DNA of 64,000 nt, from positions 70,748,520 through 70,812,519 of the forward strand of contig JAKCOZ010000001.1 of NCBI GenBank assembly GCA_022605955.1, read 5' to 3'. Shown piece after piece: positions 1 to 12,778 of this stretch. The translations under genes were made by a program, and so were the position numbers. The notes under the pieces were generated by a model that saw only the letters and a list, made by a program, of their open reading frames with translations, was not told the DNA's origin and did no database searches. The DNA comes from Rallus limicola. Lineage: Eukaryota > Chordata > Aves > Gruiformes > Rallidae. Numbering within the stretch: position 1 is the stretch's first letter; every line of letters starts with the position of its first letter.

Positions 1-3000
1 TTGACCTAACTTGTAAGACACTATTGGGACTTCTTTCCTTCAAAGTAACCAGAAATGTCAGAATATCTGCAGGCCAGAGCTCACTATTACTTAAAATAGT
101 AAAACCCACAAAAATAAACAGAAAATGTGTGGTTTCCTCTTGCTCCAGGCTGAAAAATCCCAGTGCTTGAGCATGATCCTGTTAGTATTTATAGAAATAA
201 CAGTCCATTTGCCTGTTTATTTGAAAATAAAACATTTAAACTGCCATCACACACAATGTTAATAGTTAAGGGTGAGCACACATCAAAAATCAGTCGGTTT
301 AGTTCAAGCCACATAAAAATAAATCTTCATTTTTACAGGCAGACAAGCTAAACCATAGCAGAGCAGTAACAGTGATTCCACCGAGTGCTTAAAAAGGAGG
401 CATTTTAATACTGTAACATACACCTAGACTTGATCATAACATTTATTATTGAAACTCCATCATGAAAAAAAAAAGATTTATTCTAAATTTAGAAGTTGGC
501 CATAGAACTAATATGAAACAATATTTATATAATGACCAAGTCTATAATTAGTGCTACAGACAAAATGAAATATTCAACTGATCCTCAAACCAAATACCCT
601 AGCTCTAAGCTCCTTGACATTTTTTTCTTTTCCCCTTTGATATGAGGAGAAAATATAAGAAGCAGTATCTGTATTTTTATGATGGTGCAGATTCTTTCTT
701 CTTTCTGAAAATAAGCAGCAGCTGGAAATTAACGCACATGGTTTAACAAACCAACCAGGTCATTTCTTTTTAAGCTTTATTGACAATTCAGGAAATAGTC
801 TTCATCATTAAATGGTAAAAATATGTGTTTTACATTTAATTTAACAGTAATTAATAATATTTATCTGTTATATTGCACTGTGAGATTTCTGGTCCAGATT
901 CTACTTCCCTGAAGCTGAATTAACTTCCCAATTGAACCTGTGCACAAAGGATCCTGCACTTAATCTGTCCAGTGAGGCTTCTTCCCCAGCTGCTACGGGC
1001 AGCCCTTAGTCGAGACTGCTTTCTGAGATTTACGTCTTCTGAGTGCAAAAGTGATCATGGTGGTGGAGTGACATCGATGCCTTCTGGGCTCCTCTTGCTT
1101 ATAGATAAAGTCTGGAAAAGTCTGGGGTAGGGAGACTCATTGTGCACGCATTCCTTCTTCTGAGTTCTGTAGGAAACAAGATGAGTGATTAGCTCAGGTT
1201 TTTTCCTTTGATTTTTAAAATTTTTTTCTCTTTACTTTCCTTGATTTGACCGGCCCACAGTTTCACAATTTCTAAGATACAGAGTTCATTGTTCCCTGTA
1301 GCTGTAACCTTACATCTGTGTGATAAGATCAATGAATTATCTATTGGATGCCCTCTAAAGCATCTTCAGGGATCATGCAGCTGTCACATCCTGTCTTCTT
1401 GGACAGACTTTTCAAGTCCATCAAATGTCACAGCATGTCCAAGTGAGGTTTTTCATACAAGCAGCATTTTAATAGAGGTTGTATTTCTAAATATGAGAGA
1501 AGGATATGCCATTATCTATTAAAAGGTGTGGCATGTAAGAAAAGCTGAAATTATGCTATTTGAAATTATGTAGTTGGTTAGATTCAAGAGGTTTAAATAA
1601 GACTCTAAGGAACTTTTGACTACTCTGAGGTGGACATTGTGTAATTTATTAATCTGTAATGCTAGCTCACTTGTAGGTCATGCCCTCAGTAGTGCAGTTT
1701 TACCATAGTGGTATTGTATGGAAATCTTCTGCCATTTTTCTTCCCTATTTTTTCCAAGGAATCAGGTGCATTAAAAGAATTTTTTTTCCCTTGGTATTAA
1801 TGAAATAAATTAAAGCATTATTTTTCTAAATATAAAAATTCCTAGCTGATTCTGTTCAAAAATCAGAGCTAGACTGCGTTAGGCATTGTATATCATGAGG
1901 AAAAGAGTTTACCATCCAAAGTGTTCACAGGGGTTTTTTGTAGTGTGGAATTTCATAAACTGTTTAGTATAAAAAAAAGGCAAGTATGCATACAAACGGA
2001 AAGGCATTTTTTAAAGAAAGGGTAGATGCAAGCATGGTTTATTTGCAAAAAAAAAAAAGATGGCAAACAAACCCTATTAAAAGCAACTAATTGTTTTACG
2101 CTTTGCAATACCTTATTTCAAATTCTATAGTTCTGTCATAAAAAAGCTGGGATGGATTTAAATCAGAGTACAGAACTGAGTCTGGTATGTCTCCTGGCCC
2201 TTTCCCAGAGAATCAGAGAATGGAAGATGCAGGAAAACAATTTCCATGTAATGCAAGGGACCCACCTTCAGCAGCTTTGCATGTCAGTCTCTTTCACAGG
2301 CTCAATGGGAAATGAGAGTTCACTGTCCCTCAGAGAATCAAGCTCCTTTTGTTAATGCAGGGTGCAGTCTGGTTTATATCAAATGACAATAAAATAGGGA
2401 AAAAATTGCTGTGAGAAAGATTTAACCTGCAATATGTACAGGTAGTGGCATAGTCATTAGGAAGGCTACTGTAGTGGAGGTTGTTTTAGAGGTGAAAAAG
2501 TCATCATGATCTCTAATTATTATTGTCATTATCTCTAATTAATTCTCCTTTACATGTATTGCTTACCTGATCTCATAATGAAGTAAAAGCAAAAGTGCTG
2601 TCTGTTTTCTAGAGGGACCTTCAGATGTAATAATGGTGCCTGGGATAAAAATTCGTTAACCATTTGCTGTTCTTTGAACGTCAGTCCCAAATTCAAGTCT
2701 TTCCTCAGCTGAGTTGGCACACAATGGACAACACTCTTTTTTTCACTTCAGCTTTACTGTTAATTTGTCTCTCAATAAGCTGATTCATGGAGGTTTTTTG
2801 TCAGCTAACAGAAGAGACACATCCCAAGCAGAAAGTGTGTATTCTCCCTGTAATTCACAGTGTTTAATTCCTCCTGCCATTGTAACTGCATGATCCCAGC
2901 TTGATGCTGAGTACATTTCATGCCGTTGATTATTGTGCTACACATGACAAAAGTGTACTTCATGTCCTTAAATGCCTACCAAATCATCTCACAGGAATCA

Positions 3001-6000
3001 GCTAACGCAGACAGAAAGGAAGCCAGAGGATTAAAAAGCATAGGGGCCAGGGGACTCTATCACTCATTTCCTCCTACCCACTTTTTGGTATCCCCTATAT
3101 CGTGCTTATCAGGGTTCCTGTGGTCCCCAGCTCTTGGTTCATTGGTTCTTATCCATCCTTCCTGTTGAGTACCCTTTTCATGCATCCAGCTGTAATCTGC
3201 CCTCAATGAGAAGATTCATCAGTTTAGCGTTCTAATCATATTAAATATAATGTAGGTAGCTGATAAAGCAGAAGATATATTTGCAATAAAGTTGTGGGGT
3301 TGAAGAGGAGTGGAGTCAGACTAGGTGAGGCTCAGCACAGATTTCTGAAGATTGTTTAAAACTGGACCGTGTAATAAAGGGCTCATCTACCTGAGGGCAG
3401 CTACAGAAGGATGGGAGAGCAGCTGAGCAAGGCAGCATTCTTCTTCCAGGAACTACAGTAGAGAAGGACTGGAAATACCTGCAAAAGACACCTGAAAGAC
3501 AGGGGCTTTCTTTGTGGGGTCTCTAAGAAGTGAGTTAGAGCAAAGGGAAGGGCCACAGGCTTCTGGAATGGTGTAAAATGTAAGACCATGTGTCTTATTT
3601 GCTCCATCCCTGCCTCGTGGATTTAACAAAGAAACTGTGCCCCCGAGGCACTCCTGTACCCCTGAATAATGCAGCTTCCCAGCACTGTATGCATGGACAC
3701 AGAGAAACTGTGAACTCCTAGAATCAAATGGCAGAGCAAATATAATTTATAAGCAAGAGAAGTGAAGCATAACAGGATTTCTAAGGGCTGTGGAGGAAAA
3801 GGCCCATCTCATATATGTCTTTTCTGTGAACATCTACAGAGTGTGACCTAACTTTCCATCCCGTAGATGTCTTGTAATAGTGAGATGCATGTTATTTTAT
3901 TTAGCTAACTTTCTGGTTTCTGTCATTGTCATAGGTAAGCTTGACAATGGGATTTTGGGAAGGTAGACTCTCAGCTGGGCTAGAATGTCAGTGGTTTTAG
4001 TAGCAATATGATGTTTCATTGATAATCTGCCACCAGTTGTGGCTGAGCGCAGTGGATTTAGCTCACATGCACAAATAGATCTTTGCCAAGCCCAGGTGAT
4101 CTCATGGACATGTATTTGGGAGACAGAAAAGTCCCTGCGCATCCTCGCCTAGAGATGGGGCATTTTATTTACTATGCAACACTAAGTAAGCCCTTCTTAG
4201 CCCTCTGGCATATTGTTTAACTAAAGCGGTGTTACGCTGGGGTTACGTGACTGGATGCTGTTTAGGCAAACATTTCTTCTTCCTGCTGTCTCATTGTCAT
4301 GGTTACCCAGCAATGTGGTGCGCTCTCTACTTCCTTGAAGCAGGCCCCTATCCTTTCGCATTCAGGCGCAGCAAAGAAATGTGGCGCTTACGTGCTTCAA
4401 TACTTGACTGTGCTGCAGTGGGAGCATCAGAAATGCCTTAGCCTTGAGTGGTTTGTCCAGTAACTCAACTCTGTAACCTTCCTTATCACTGAGCAATCTA
4501 GAAAAGGAAGAGCAGGAGCACAGAGACTTAAGAACAATTGAAGTCAAAGGACTGACTCCAAGTTTCTTGAAATAAAAGGGAATTTTTGCATTGGCTTTAT
4601 TAGGTTGACATAGTAATCACTCTTCTTTATCTTCTTTAAATGCAGCAGGAGGATGTATTTTAAATTATTTTTGATACAAAAAAAAATGAGGCCCTGAAAA
4701 TGGATTAAATTTTGGAAAAGGAATTGTTTCTGTGAGGAAAGAGTTTATTACAGAATGAGTTTCAATTAAGCAAAACATGTCACGTTTTGTTAATATGAAT
4801 GGAAAGCTTTCATTAAATCCAATGTTTTAAGTTAACGCTTGACATCAGTTTGGTATGAGAATGTGACTCAGATGTTGAAGGCTTTCCTCTCTTTTCATTC
4901 AGAACACACTAAGTGAAAAGCTCACAATGAAAAGTTTAGCTGGCCAATTTGGCTTCATTTCCTGGGTACAGAATATCTGTTAACAGTTATGATTTCCTCC
5001 ATCATTCCATTAGTCGAAATTATTTAAATGTGGTTTAGGTTTTTTCTCTAAATTGGATTAAATTGACTAAAGCTTTTAGAATTGCATTCCTGATCAATTC
5101 ATATGAAACTGAAAATGTTTCCTCTTTTTTTTTTTTTTGGAAAGGAACACCAGAAGCAGTTGCAGGTTGTTTTTGCTGTTTATTATTAGTAAGATGCAAT
5201 TGTTAATCTGGTACATCAACTATTAGCTTGCTTCAGTTATGATGCTATCTTTGACTGTGATTGATTGGAAAAGTTTCAGAGCGGTGTATTTTTTCACTGG
5301 TTGCCTAAATGAAGAGGTTTTTGCAGCAGGAGTAATGACCTTTGGCTTGGTTAATATCCCTGATCAACTTGGCTTCTTTTTTTTTACACGCCAGTAATAT
5401 TTGACATTAAAATATATTCCCAAGGAAGATAACCTCTGTAAAATACATGCATCAGTCAAGTTTATACCCAGGCAGATAGAACTTGGGTGGTACCTACCAC
5501 CACACTTTTCACATCATGTAAGCGTCTCAGGGCCTTTAGAATCAAGTCTATATGTTTGGAGCAGGTCTTCTGAACTCAGATCTGTCTCATCACAAAGAGG
5601 CAAATGCAAGACAGGCACAAATGAATTCATGTGAATTAACTGCTTTTATTTTTTGTTTTGGGCCCTGTTTTTTCCATCAGTATAAAGAGACCTCCTTGAA
5701 AGTAGTCACCCAAACACAAAGTTTTCCTTGCTTAGATTGCCACAGAAATACTTAGGTTTCTGTTTAAGCAAGACCAGCATTTTACCAGAAGTGTACATGA
5801 CTTTTTCAGAAATGCCTAGGTATTAGAGAAGACATCACTATAACAACACGCTGAAAGGCAAGCTAAGTTCCCCACTGAAGTGTATACCTTCCATTTGAAG
5901 GTGTACAGCTGCAGAATTTAGACCTTTAGCTTCTGCATAACTCTGAGGAATGTATCACATTAGAATCACTAAGATACTGTTCTATAAAGCTGGAATTATT

Positions 6001-8477
6001 TTCCCTGTTGAATTCATTCACATACACAACATTTTAAATTAAAAGGCATTTAAATGATCTCCTCAAGAGTTTAAACTTCTGGAGGTTGCTTATAGAGGCA
6101 AATCTGTTCATAGCTGCCTGACTAATCCTACTTGAGATCCTCCATCTACTTTCCATGCATCCCATTACCAGTGCCCTTAGTGTGGTATCTGTGATACTCC
6201 ACACAGTGAAGGGATTGTTAGTGTCTGCTCTACATTTCATGGCGCTAGTGTCAATAGGTACTGCATTCCCCCCCAGCAGATCCTGGGTCATAAAAAAGCG
6301 CTTTTTCCAGCTCATCTTTCTCCAGCAACATGACTGGGTTTTTTAACATGTCTGAAGAGGTCAGTTTAGCTTCCTCCACATACATTTTTTGTGGAACATA
6401 CAAGCCATTAGCCATAACAAGAGCAATATTATGCACATTGCTTGGAGTCCGTCAAGAGTAGCTAAGGGAAAGACAGGATTACTCTCAGTTGGCTTTAATT
6501 TATTATTTTGGTATCTCCACTGGCAAAAAAGGCAAAACTTTGCAAATGGAAATAGATTGAGATATACTGAGTGCTTAGATCCTCCGTGAAGAAGGTAAGC
6601 CAAGCAGATAGAACAGTCTCACCATCGTTCCTGGGAGTGGTAAGTGATTCAAGGTTTTTAGGTGATTGGCCAGATACACTTTGAGATTTTAGGTAGATAA
6701 TTCTCTAGACGTTTCAGAAAATTGCATCCTTGTGGAATTTAAGTAAAGAACCTCAGAAAAAAAGGCACTGAAAAATAGTTTCATTTTTTAAATAGGGGTG
6801 GTCATCCTCAGGCCTTTGTATAGCCTGTATCTTCTGTGATGCTTCCTTTGATACCCAAAGCCCCTATTGTCTCTGCCATGTATACCAAACTAGAATGTCT
6901 GTCCTCTCTTCTATGCACCAGCTCTCAGTGGGCATCAACTGTGATTTTGGACTTTGTGCCTTTTACTTCTCTCAGAAATCCCACAGTGTCCCATTCTTTA
7001 GAATATTGTCAGAAGAATAGGTGACCCCAAGAAAAATAAGCACATCAACCTTGGTAATTCCTGATGCGGTTAACGGTCTTACATCCCACAGCTAGGTTAC
7101 CTCCATTTGCACAAGCTTAAAAATACATGCATTGGGAAATAAAATGGAACAGCTGGTACCCTCTGAACTCATACCCTATCATAATAACATGCTCATAAGC
7201 ACATGCAGATAGTCTAATCCCGGCCTATAGGGTAGCCACTTCACTTGCCTTAAAAGTATCTCTGAATTAGGTTACCAATTCCACTTCCCTTCAGTCTGAC
7301 CCACAAGAAATAAAGTGACTCTCTTTGATCTCAACAACAGAAACAAAATGCAAAGAAAAAGCAGATGTTAATACAGTGCAGAGTCCTGTGCTTTCTGCTT
7401 ACATGTGAAAGTCAATGCAGGGCAAAATCCGAGTCCCTCTCTGGTTTCCTTCTACCTTCTGTGTCTCTGCTTCAGAAAAATGTCCTACTCCAGAGGAACT
7501 GGGCTTCCTTGATTTTTACCAACAGAAAGCCACAGCCTGTTTGTCAGAGACAGTCTACAAGCTGTCTTGAGCCAAGAGATAGAATTTTAGAAGTTAGTTA
7601 TTAAAGCATGTGTTGTCTTTGAACAACTCTTAAGTATTTACTGAAGTAGTTTATTTTGAGCCGTTCCTTCTCCCTGATAGATTTCTCCCTGCTTCTCATC
7701 AACTTAAACCAAGAGTAAACTTCCCAATAGTCAAATCAAGATTTAGCTTTCATAATTCATTATACAGCAGCTCTAATTCCTTCAGACCCATGAGTCTGCT
7801 TTCAAGCTACAGCAACTTACCTTCTCAGTGTTTGTAACTAGAAATAAATGTATGTTCACATATAAACACCATTCTAGCTTGCTTCTCTGTATGTGTAAGC
7901 AAAGAGCTATCAGAAAATAGAAGAGATGCCACTACAGCCACAATGAAAACAAGAAATATCTTTGCCCTCTCCATGCTGAACAGGAGGCAAATATAAATCT
8001 TGTCACTGAGGTCCGTCTTTTATACTAAAAATGAGAAAAAAAATACAAAAACTTCTTACATTTTTACATGCCTGAATTGTATGACATGGAATAGAGAATG
8101 GACAGAGGAATGTCTTCATCATGCATGAGGAGTCAGCACCTAAATAAATTCATGAACATGAGACTGATGTGAAGAATGATGGAAATGAAAATGTGGGTCC
8201 TCCAGTATCTAGGTTGGTGCTTTTCTGTGTGTGGGGGAGGCACAGACTAAATGTGCGATTAACTGCCCAATGAAAATAGCTGAATTTTCTTTAAAATGCC
8301 TTCTGGCAAACAGGTTCTGACCATTTTCTAGTACTTCTGCCTAGTTACAGTGCCATGAGATCACATGCCGTTTTCAGGAAGGAGGCAGAAGATAGCTTCT
8401 TGGTAAAGGCAAATTTGTGTGAATCTTAAATTGCTCGAGTGATGTATGGAAACCAACAGATTTTCTGGGTTGATGTT

Positions 8478-8495
8478 GCAGCAGCAGCAGCAGTG
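8478..8495. repeat. Short CAG trinucleotide run
   Basis: About four to five CAG units occur in intronic sequence. They are read as Leu/Gln runs in chance open frames. This is an ordinary short microsatellite. Confidence 0.7.
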
Positions 8496-11420
8496 GCACA
8501 GGATCTCCCTGTCTGTCACCCTTCCTAGCATTCCCCTTCTTATGACAAACCTGTGTAATTAAGAAAATAGAGGCACTTGTGCCTACAAAGCAACCAAAGG
8601 CAACCAGTGAGTAATTTAGGGCTATGAGACAATAGATGCAGCTGCCTAACCAAAGGAAAAAAGTAACAAAAATAACATTAAATAAGAGGAGAATTAGGAC
8701 TTTTGTCATGAAAACAGTGCTCCTGGTCAGTGCTTGAGTACTGGCAAGATTATCTGAGAGCACATGTTTTGTAACCTCTGGGAAAGCAATGAGATGGTCA
8801 TGTTGTAGTACAACCCAGTAAATGTTTCTACAGGGAATTCTTAGGCATATAAATGAACTGTATGCATGGACTATACTGCAGAGATGACAGGTAGACCTTA
8901 CTTGTAGTTGGTGAAAGAAAAGGATGCAAAGGAAATTTTCTGAATTTATTTGATAAGAATGGCAAATGGAAGACTAAAGCCACAAGGGAATATTAAATAA
9001 CAGAGGCAATTTTGAGGTTAGTTTTATTTTGGTAGGAATTAAGCAGGATGCAAAATCTTCTGTGTTAAAAAAACCCCCAAAACTCATAAAGATTAGGACT
9101 GAGAGAAGGAAAACTGAGTAATTGATGGAAAAGCAATGATCAAGCTCAGTTTATCAAAAGAGCTGTTTGGTTTAGAAGAGATGGATAAGACTAAGATATC
9201 AGACCAAAGCACGAGCTCCAAGGTAGCTACAAAAACATTTTCAAAATATCTACCTAAATGTTCATTAAAGAACCAAACATTAAGGCCTGTCTGCAGTAGC
9301 CTTATGGCTGAGGCCACAGTCATTTTATGCAGTTATATCGATGTTTGCCGGTCACACGACAAAGAACAAGTAAGATCAACCCATTGTGAGGAAAATAGTA
9401 ACAGCATCTGGCAGGCAGCTGAAGGAGCTCAGCAGAAAGCTCTGTCATGTCCAGTGAAGGGGCCGCAGTCATCTGGCCCAGTGATACTGCCCTGGAAGTA
9501 ACTACTTCCAGGCGTGATAAGACTGTGAGGTGACTCCCAATTAGGATTGAGATATTTCCCACACACACACACTTTAAGAAAGAAAAGAGGGAGTTGACTG
9601 TTGTCAGTGCAGAGGCAGATCTGGCAGGTGATAAGAGGACAGAGTGTCTGACTGAGGGGCAGAGAGAGGAGAAGGGTCAACAGCGTTGGTGATGAAACCA
9701 TAGCTGGTGGAAGAGATGTTGGAAAGACAGCAAGGTCTGGTCAACAGCAGAAAACGTTTGAGATTTGGGGGGAGAAGAGGTAGGAAACTCCTGGTGGTAG
9801 ATGGCTGCAAGTGCTCAGAAGCCCAATGAGGGAATCAGAAAAAATGAGCAATTGGATACTGACTGATGGATATGTGTGTCGACTGGACAGCAGAACGATG
9901 AATTTTACATACGTAGGTCTAATTTGATCCAGACTTTCTAAGAGAGAATTGAAGTTCCAGGCCACAGAGAGGAAAAAGACAATTAAAACCCCATGGGATT
10001 ACAAAAAAAAAAAAGAAAAAAAAGAGGAAACAAATTTTAGATACCAACACAGGTGAAATTTGTCAGAAAGAAGAAAACGGAATGAATGACAGAAAAATTG
10101 AAGAGAGGGTGGAGAACAGAATCCAAGAAGCAAACTGTGGATAACATCTGCCTTCCAACTGTTAAGTGAAGCAAATTTAATCTGCAAATTTAATGTGAAT
10201 TTATCTAATCCAGAATGTGTGTGAAAGTTTCGCTGCCCCTTCCCTGTTTTGAGAGGGAGATTTCCACTTTTTTTGTCTTTCTTCTTTTTTAGGTTAAAGG
10301 CATGCAATTCATTTGCCTGCTGTGGACTTCTTCATGACAGACAAATATAATATAACAGATTATCTTCCTTTAAAAAATTGCAGACTTGGGTCAGCTGCCA
10401 TGTAACTCGTTCAGTTTCATTCCCTCCCAAGGGTTCCATCTATCCCCACAAAATAAATTCATGTGTACTGAGTTAGGGTTTTTTCATGACTAGGCAATAT
10501 CCCTGTTCCCTGGAAACTTGCAGTTGTTATTTGTCTTTGTGAACCTCTCCTTTGAAAATGCCAAATCCTTTAAATTAATGCTTAGGAGGGTCATATTTTG
10601 CATTTCAGTTGTTGAAAAGACCTTGCATTTATTCACCAATATAAAGCTCCCTGAGGATCAGCAACCACAGTTTATTATGTAAGAGTGTGCTGTGCTTTCT
10701 GTAATTTGGGAGTTGACTGCTCACATAATCATAGCTACCAACATTCAAAATGTACAGATTTTTTTCATTCTTTTATTGATGCTTTTTTTATCATAAAATC
10801 CAACTTGGATTTTTTATATAGCTAGATCTTGCTAGCAGTGAGGTATTTGTCTTCAAAAAGTTTTGGAGGGTTAATTTTTGGTCACCAGCCACATTTCTAT
10901 GGTACTAGAACAGCTATGAGGCACTTGAATTAGCATGGACTAATTGTATTTAGCTGTCCTTTTAAGGCACAAGCAGCTTTATCATAGGGAAGCGAGTGTA
11001 GTTTCAATAGGACTTTAGGGAGAGCATCAGTATCTTCAACTGTCTTTAATACCAATTTTATTTTAAAATTTTATTTAATTAAACCAAACTAAATTTTTAG
11101 AAGCAAGAGGATTCTTGGAAATAAGCTCACAGCTTTCCTGAGCAGATAATCATTCCAAAGGTGGGGGTGGAAATGAAAACAACTGTGAGTTGAGGTAAAT
11201 CAAGTTAATGTGCTAAGTCTAGGGGTTTTCATGCCTTTGTCGAATAGCGCACAGCTGGCTCGCTTACCCCTCTGCTCTTCATTGAGATTACATGGAAAAT
11301 GTGAATATTGTAAGAGCAATACTTGGGTTTAACTGAAATTTAGTATGGAGATAATGCCCAGGGATGTCAGCTCCCCAATTTTGTCTGATTTGTACCTTAA
11401 GAAGCACTGAAGTGACTCCT

Positions 11421-11448
11421 TTGCTGTTGCTGTTGTTGTTGTTGTTGT
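11421..11448. repeat. TTG/CTG trinucleotide repeat
   Basis: An imperfect run of TTG and CTG triplets lies in the first intron. The overlapping open frames on either strand consist largely of poly-Leu or poly-Gln from this repeat, so they are not evidence of a gene. Confidence 0.8.
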
Positions 11449-12456
11449 GCGTAACCTCCAGCCTCAGCTCCTCCTGCGTACAGCGCAGCGGTGTTAAACA
11501 CAGAATGCTTATGGTCAGAGCAGCTGTGTGCGTAAATAAAGTAGGCGAGTAGCCAGACCAGTGTATTTGCCCAGTTCTGTACCACCAACAAAGGTTGAGG
11601 TACCTGGTGGAGTTTCCTGGCCCCTGATGTACCACACTTGCTTGGGCCTTTGTAAAAGAGAGACATGTCCCCAGGTACAGGTGGCAGTCTTAACTGTACA
11701 CTTGTATTACCCCTCTCCGGTGTTTTATGAAAAAGCATTTTGGTTGATAAAATGTTGCAGTAGGAGGAAAACTTTATTTTCTGGTATTCCTATGGCTGAA
11801 AGGGAGTGGAGGTGAGGGTATAGTTTTTACTTTCAGCTCAGGCCAGTCTATTTCTCTGTGTCTCCGGTCCACGTTCTGGTGTCACAACCTAAGACAGCTC
11901 GCACTGTTTGGGTTCGTAGCATTGCGCTAACATGTTCTTAACTTTGAAAAAGAATTCAGTGTTCAGCAAAAAATTTTAAATGAAAATCCTTTCTTTTCAG
12001 ATTAGATTTAGTAAATCCCTTCCCTTTCACGAATGAGAAATCAGGGTCTAAACTATTCTGACAGCATTTCTAAGTTTTTCCCTTTCCAAGCTTTTTGTGT
12101 TTTATAAATCTAATTAACTGTAATAAGAAAATAATAGGACATAATGTTTGTTTTACAAGGTGATTGATCTCTTGGCAGCCTGGCAGACTCTTTTATTGAT
12201 TGGTTGGTGGATAATGTCAGAGTGGATATGTCCTGGAGGAGAATAGCTGACACCTAAATCCATATGTGACAGATTACCATCTGTGTTGGAAGACAGGTTT
12301 CTTCGTAAAATTGCAAAGATAACAGGTGAAAATGGAGAAAGTGACATGAGGGAAATGTGTTGAAACCTGCCTCAACCTTTCCATGCTCTAAGAGCATTTA
12401 CACAAAGCTCTCTATTTTGTGGGCAGCCTGTTTTCAGGATGAGGGAGATTAAATTT

Positions 12457-12778
12457 TAATTACACTCATTCCTGTCTGCCCAGTCGAGTTTTAATTCTGT
12501 TAATTAGGAAAATGCCTTGCCCCACAACCTAGCCATAAAGCTAATTAAACAGAGAACCTTCATTTGCTACTTAGCGGAACTTCAGTTCAGTAATGATTGC
12601 CATACATTACAGTTAATTAGCACCGTGGGAGGGAAAACGAGGATGTTGCTGAAGTGCAAAACCCAAATTAGAGGTGCTGTAACACATGCCTTATTTCTCT
12701 CTGCAGCTATCTGATCCAGGGAAGTCACACGCTACCCTACCTGCCTCAGTTTCACATTTGTTAAGGGAGAATTAATTA
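12457..12778. promoter_or_regulatory. Candidate intronic enhancer: cluster of homeodomain-type TAATTA sites
   Basis: Five palindromic TAATTA cores lie within 322 bp, at 12457-12462, 12501-12506, 12542-12547, 12614-12619 and 12773-12778. A further one is at 12111-12116. At this base composition well under one would be expected in such a span. TAATTA is the shared core of many homeodomain binding sites (established knowledge). That the block acts as an enhancer of SCUBE1 or a neighbour is inference, since conservation cannot be examined here. Confidence 0.3.

Noticed and set aside
2205..2235. CCCAGAGAATCAGAGAATGG resembling an inverted CR1 tail
   Set aside because: The match is too short and is not followed by the GGTTGGAAGGGACC block.
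11288..11738. Overlapping open frames on both strands around 11.3-11.7 kb
   Set aside because: Much of the coding appearance comes from the TTG/CTG repeat, which reads as poly-Leu or poly-Gln/Asn. No domain is seen.
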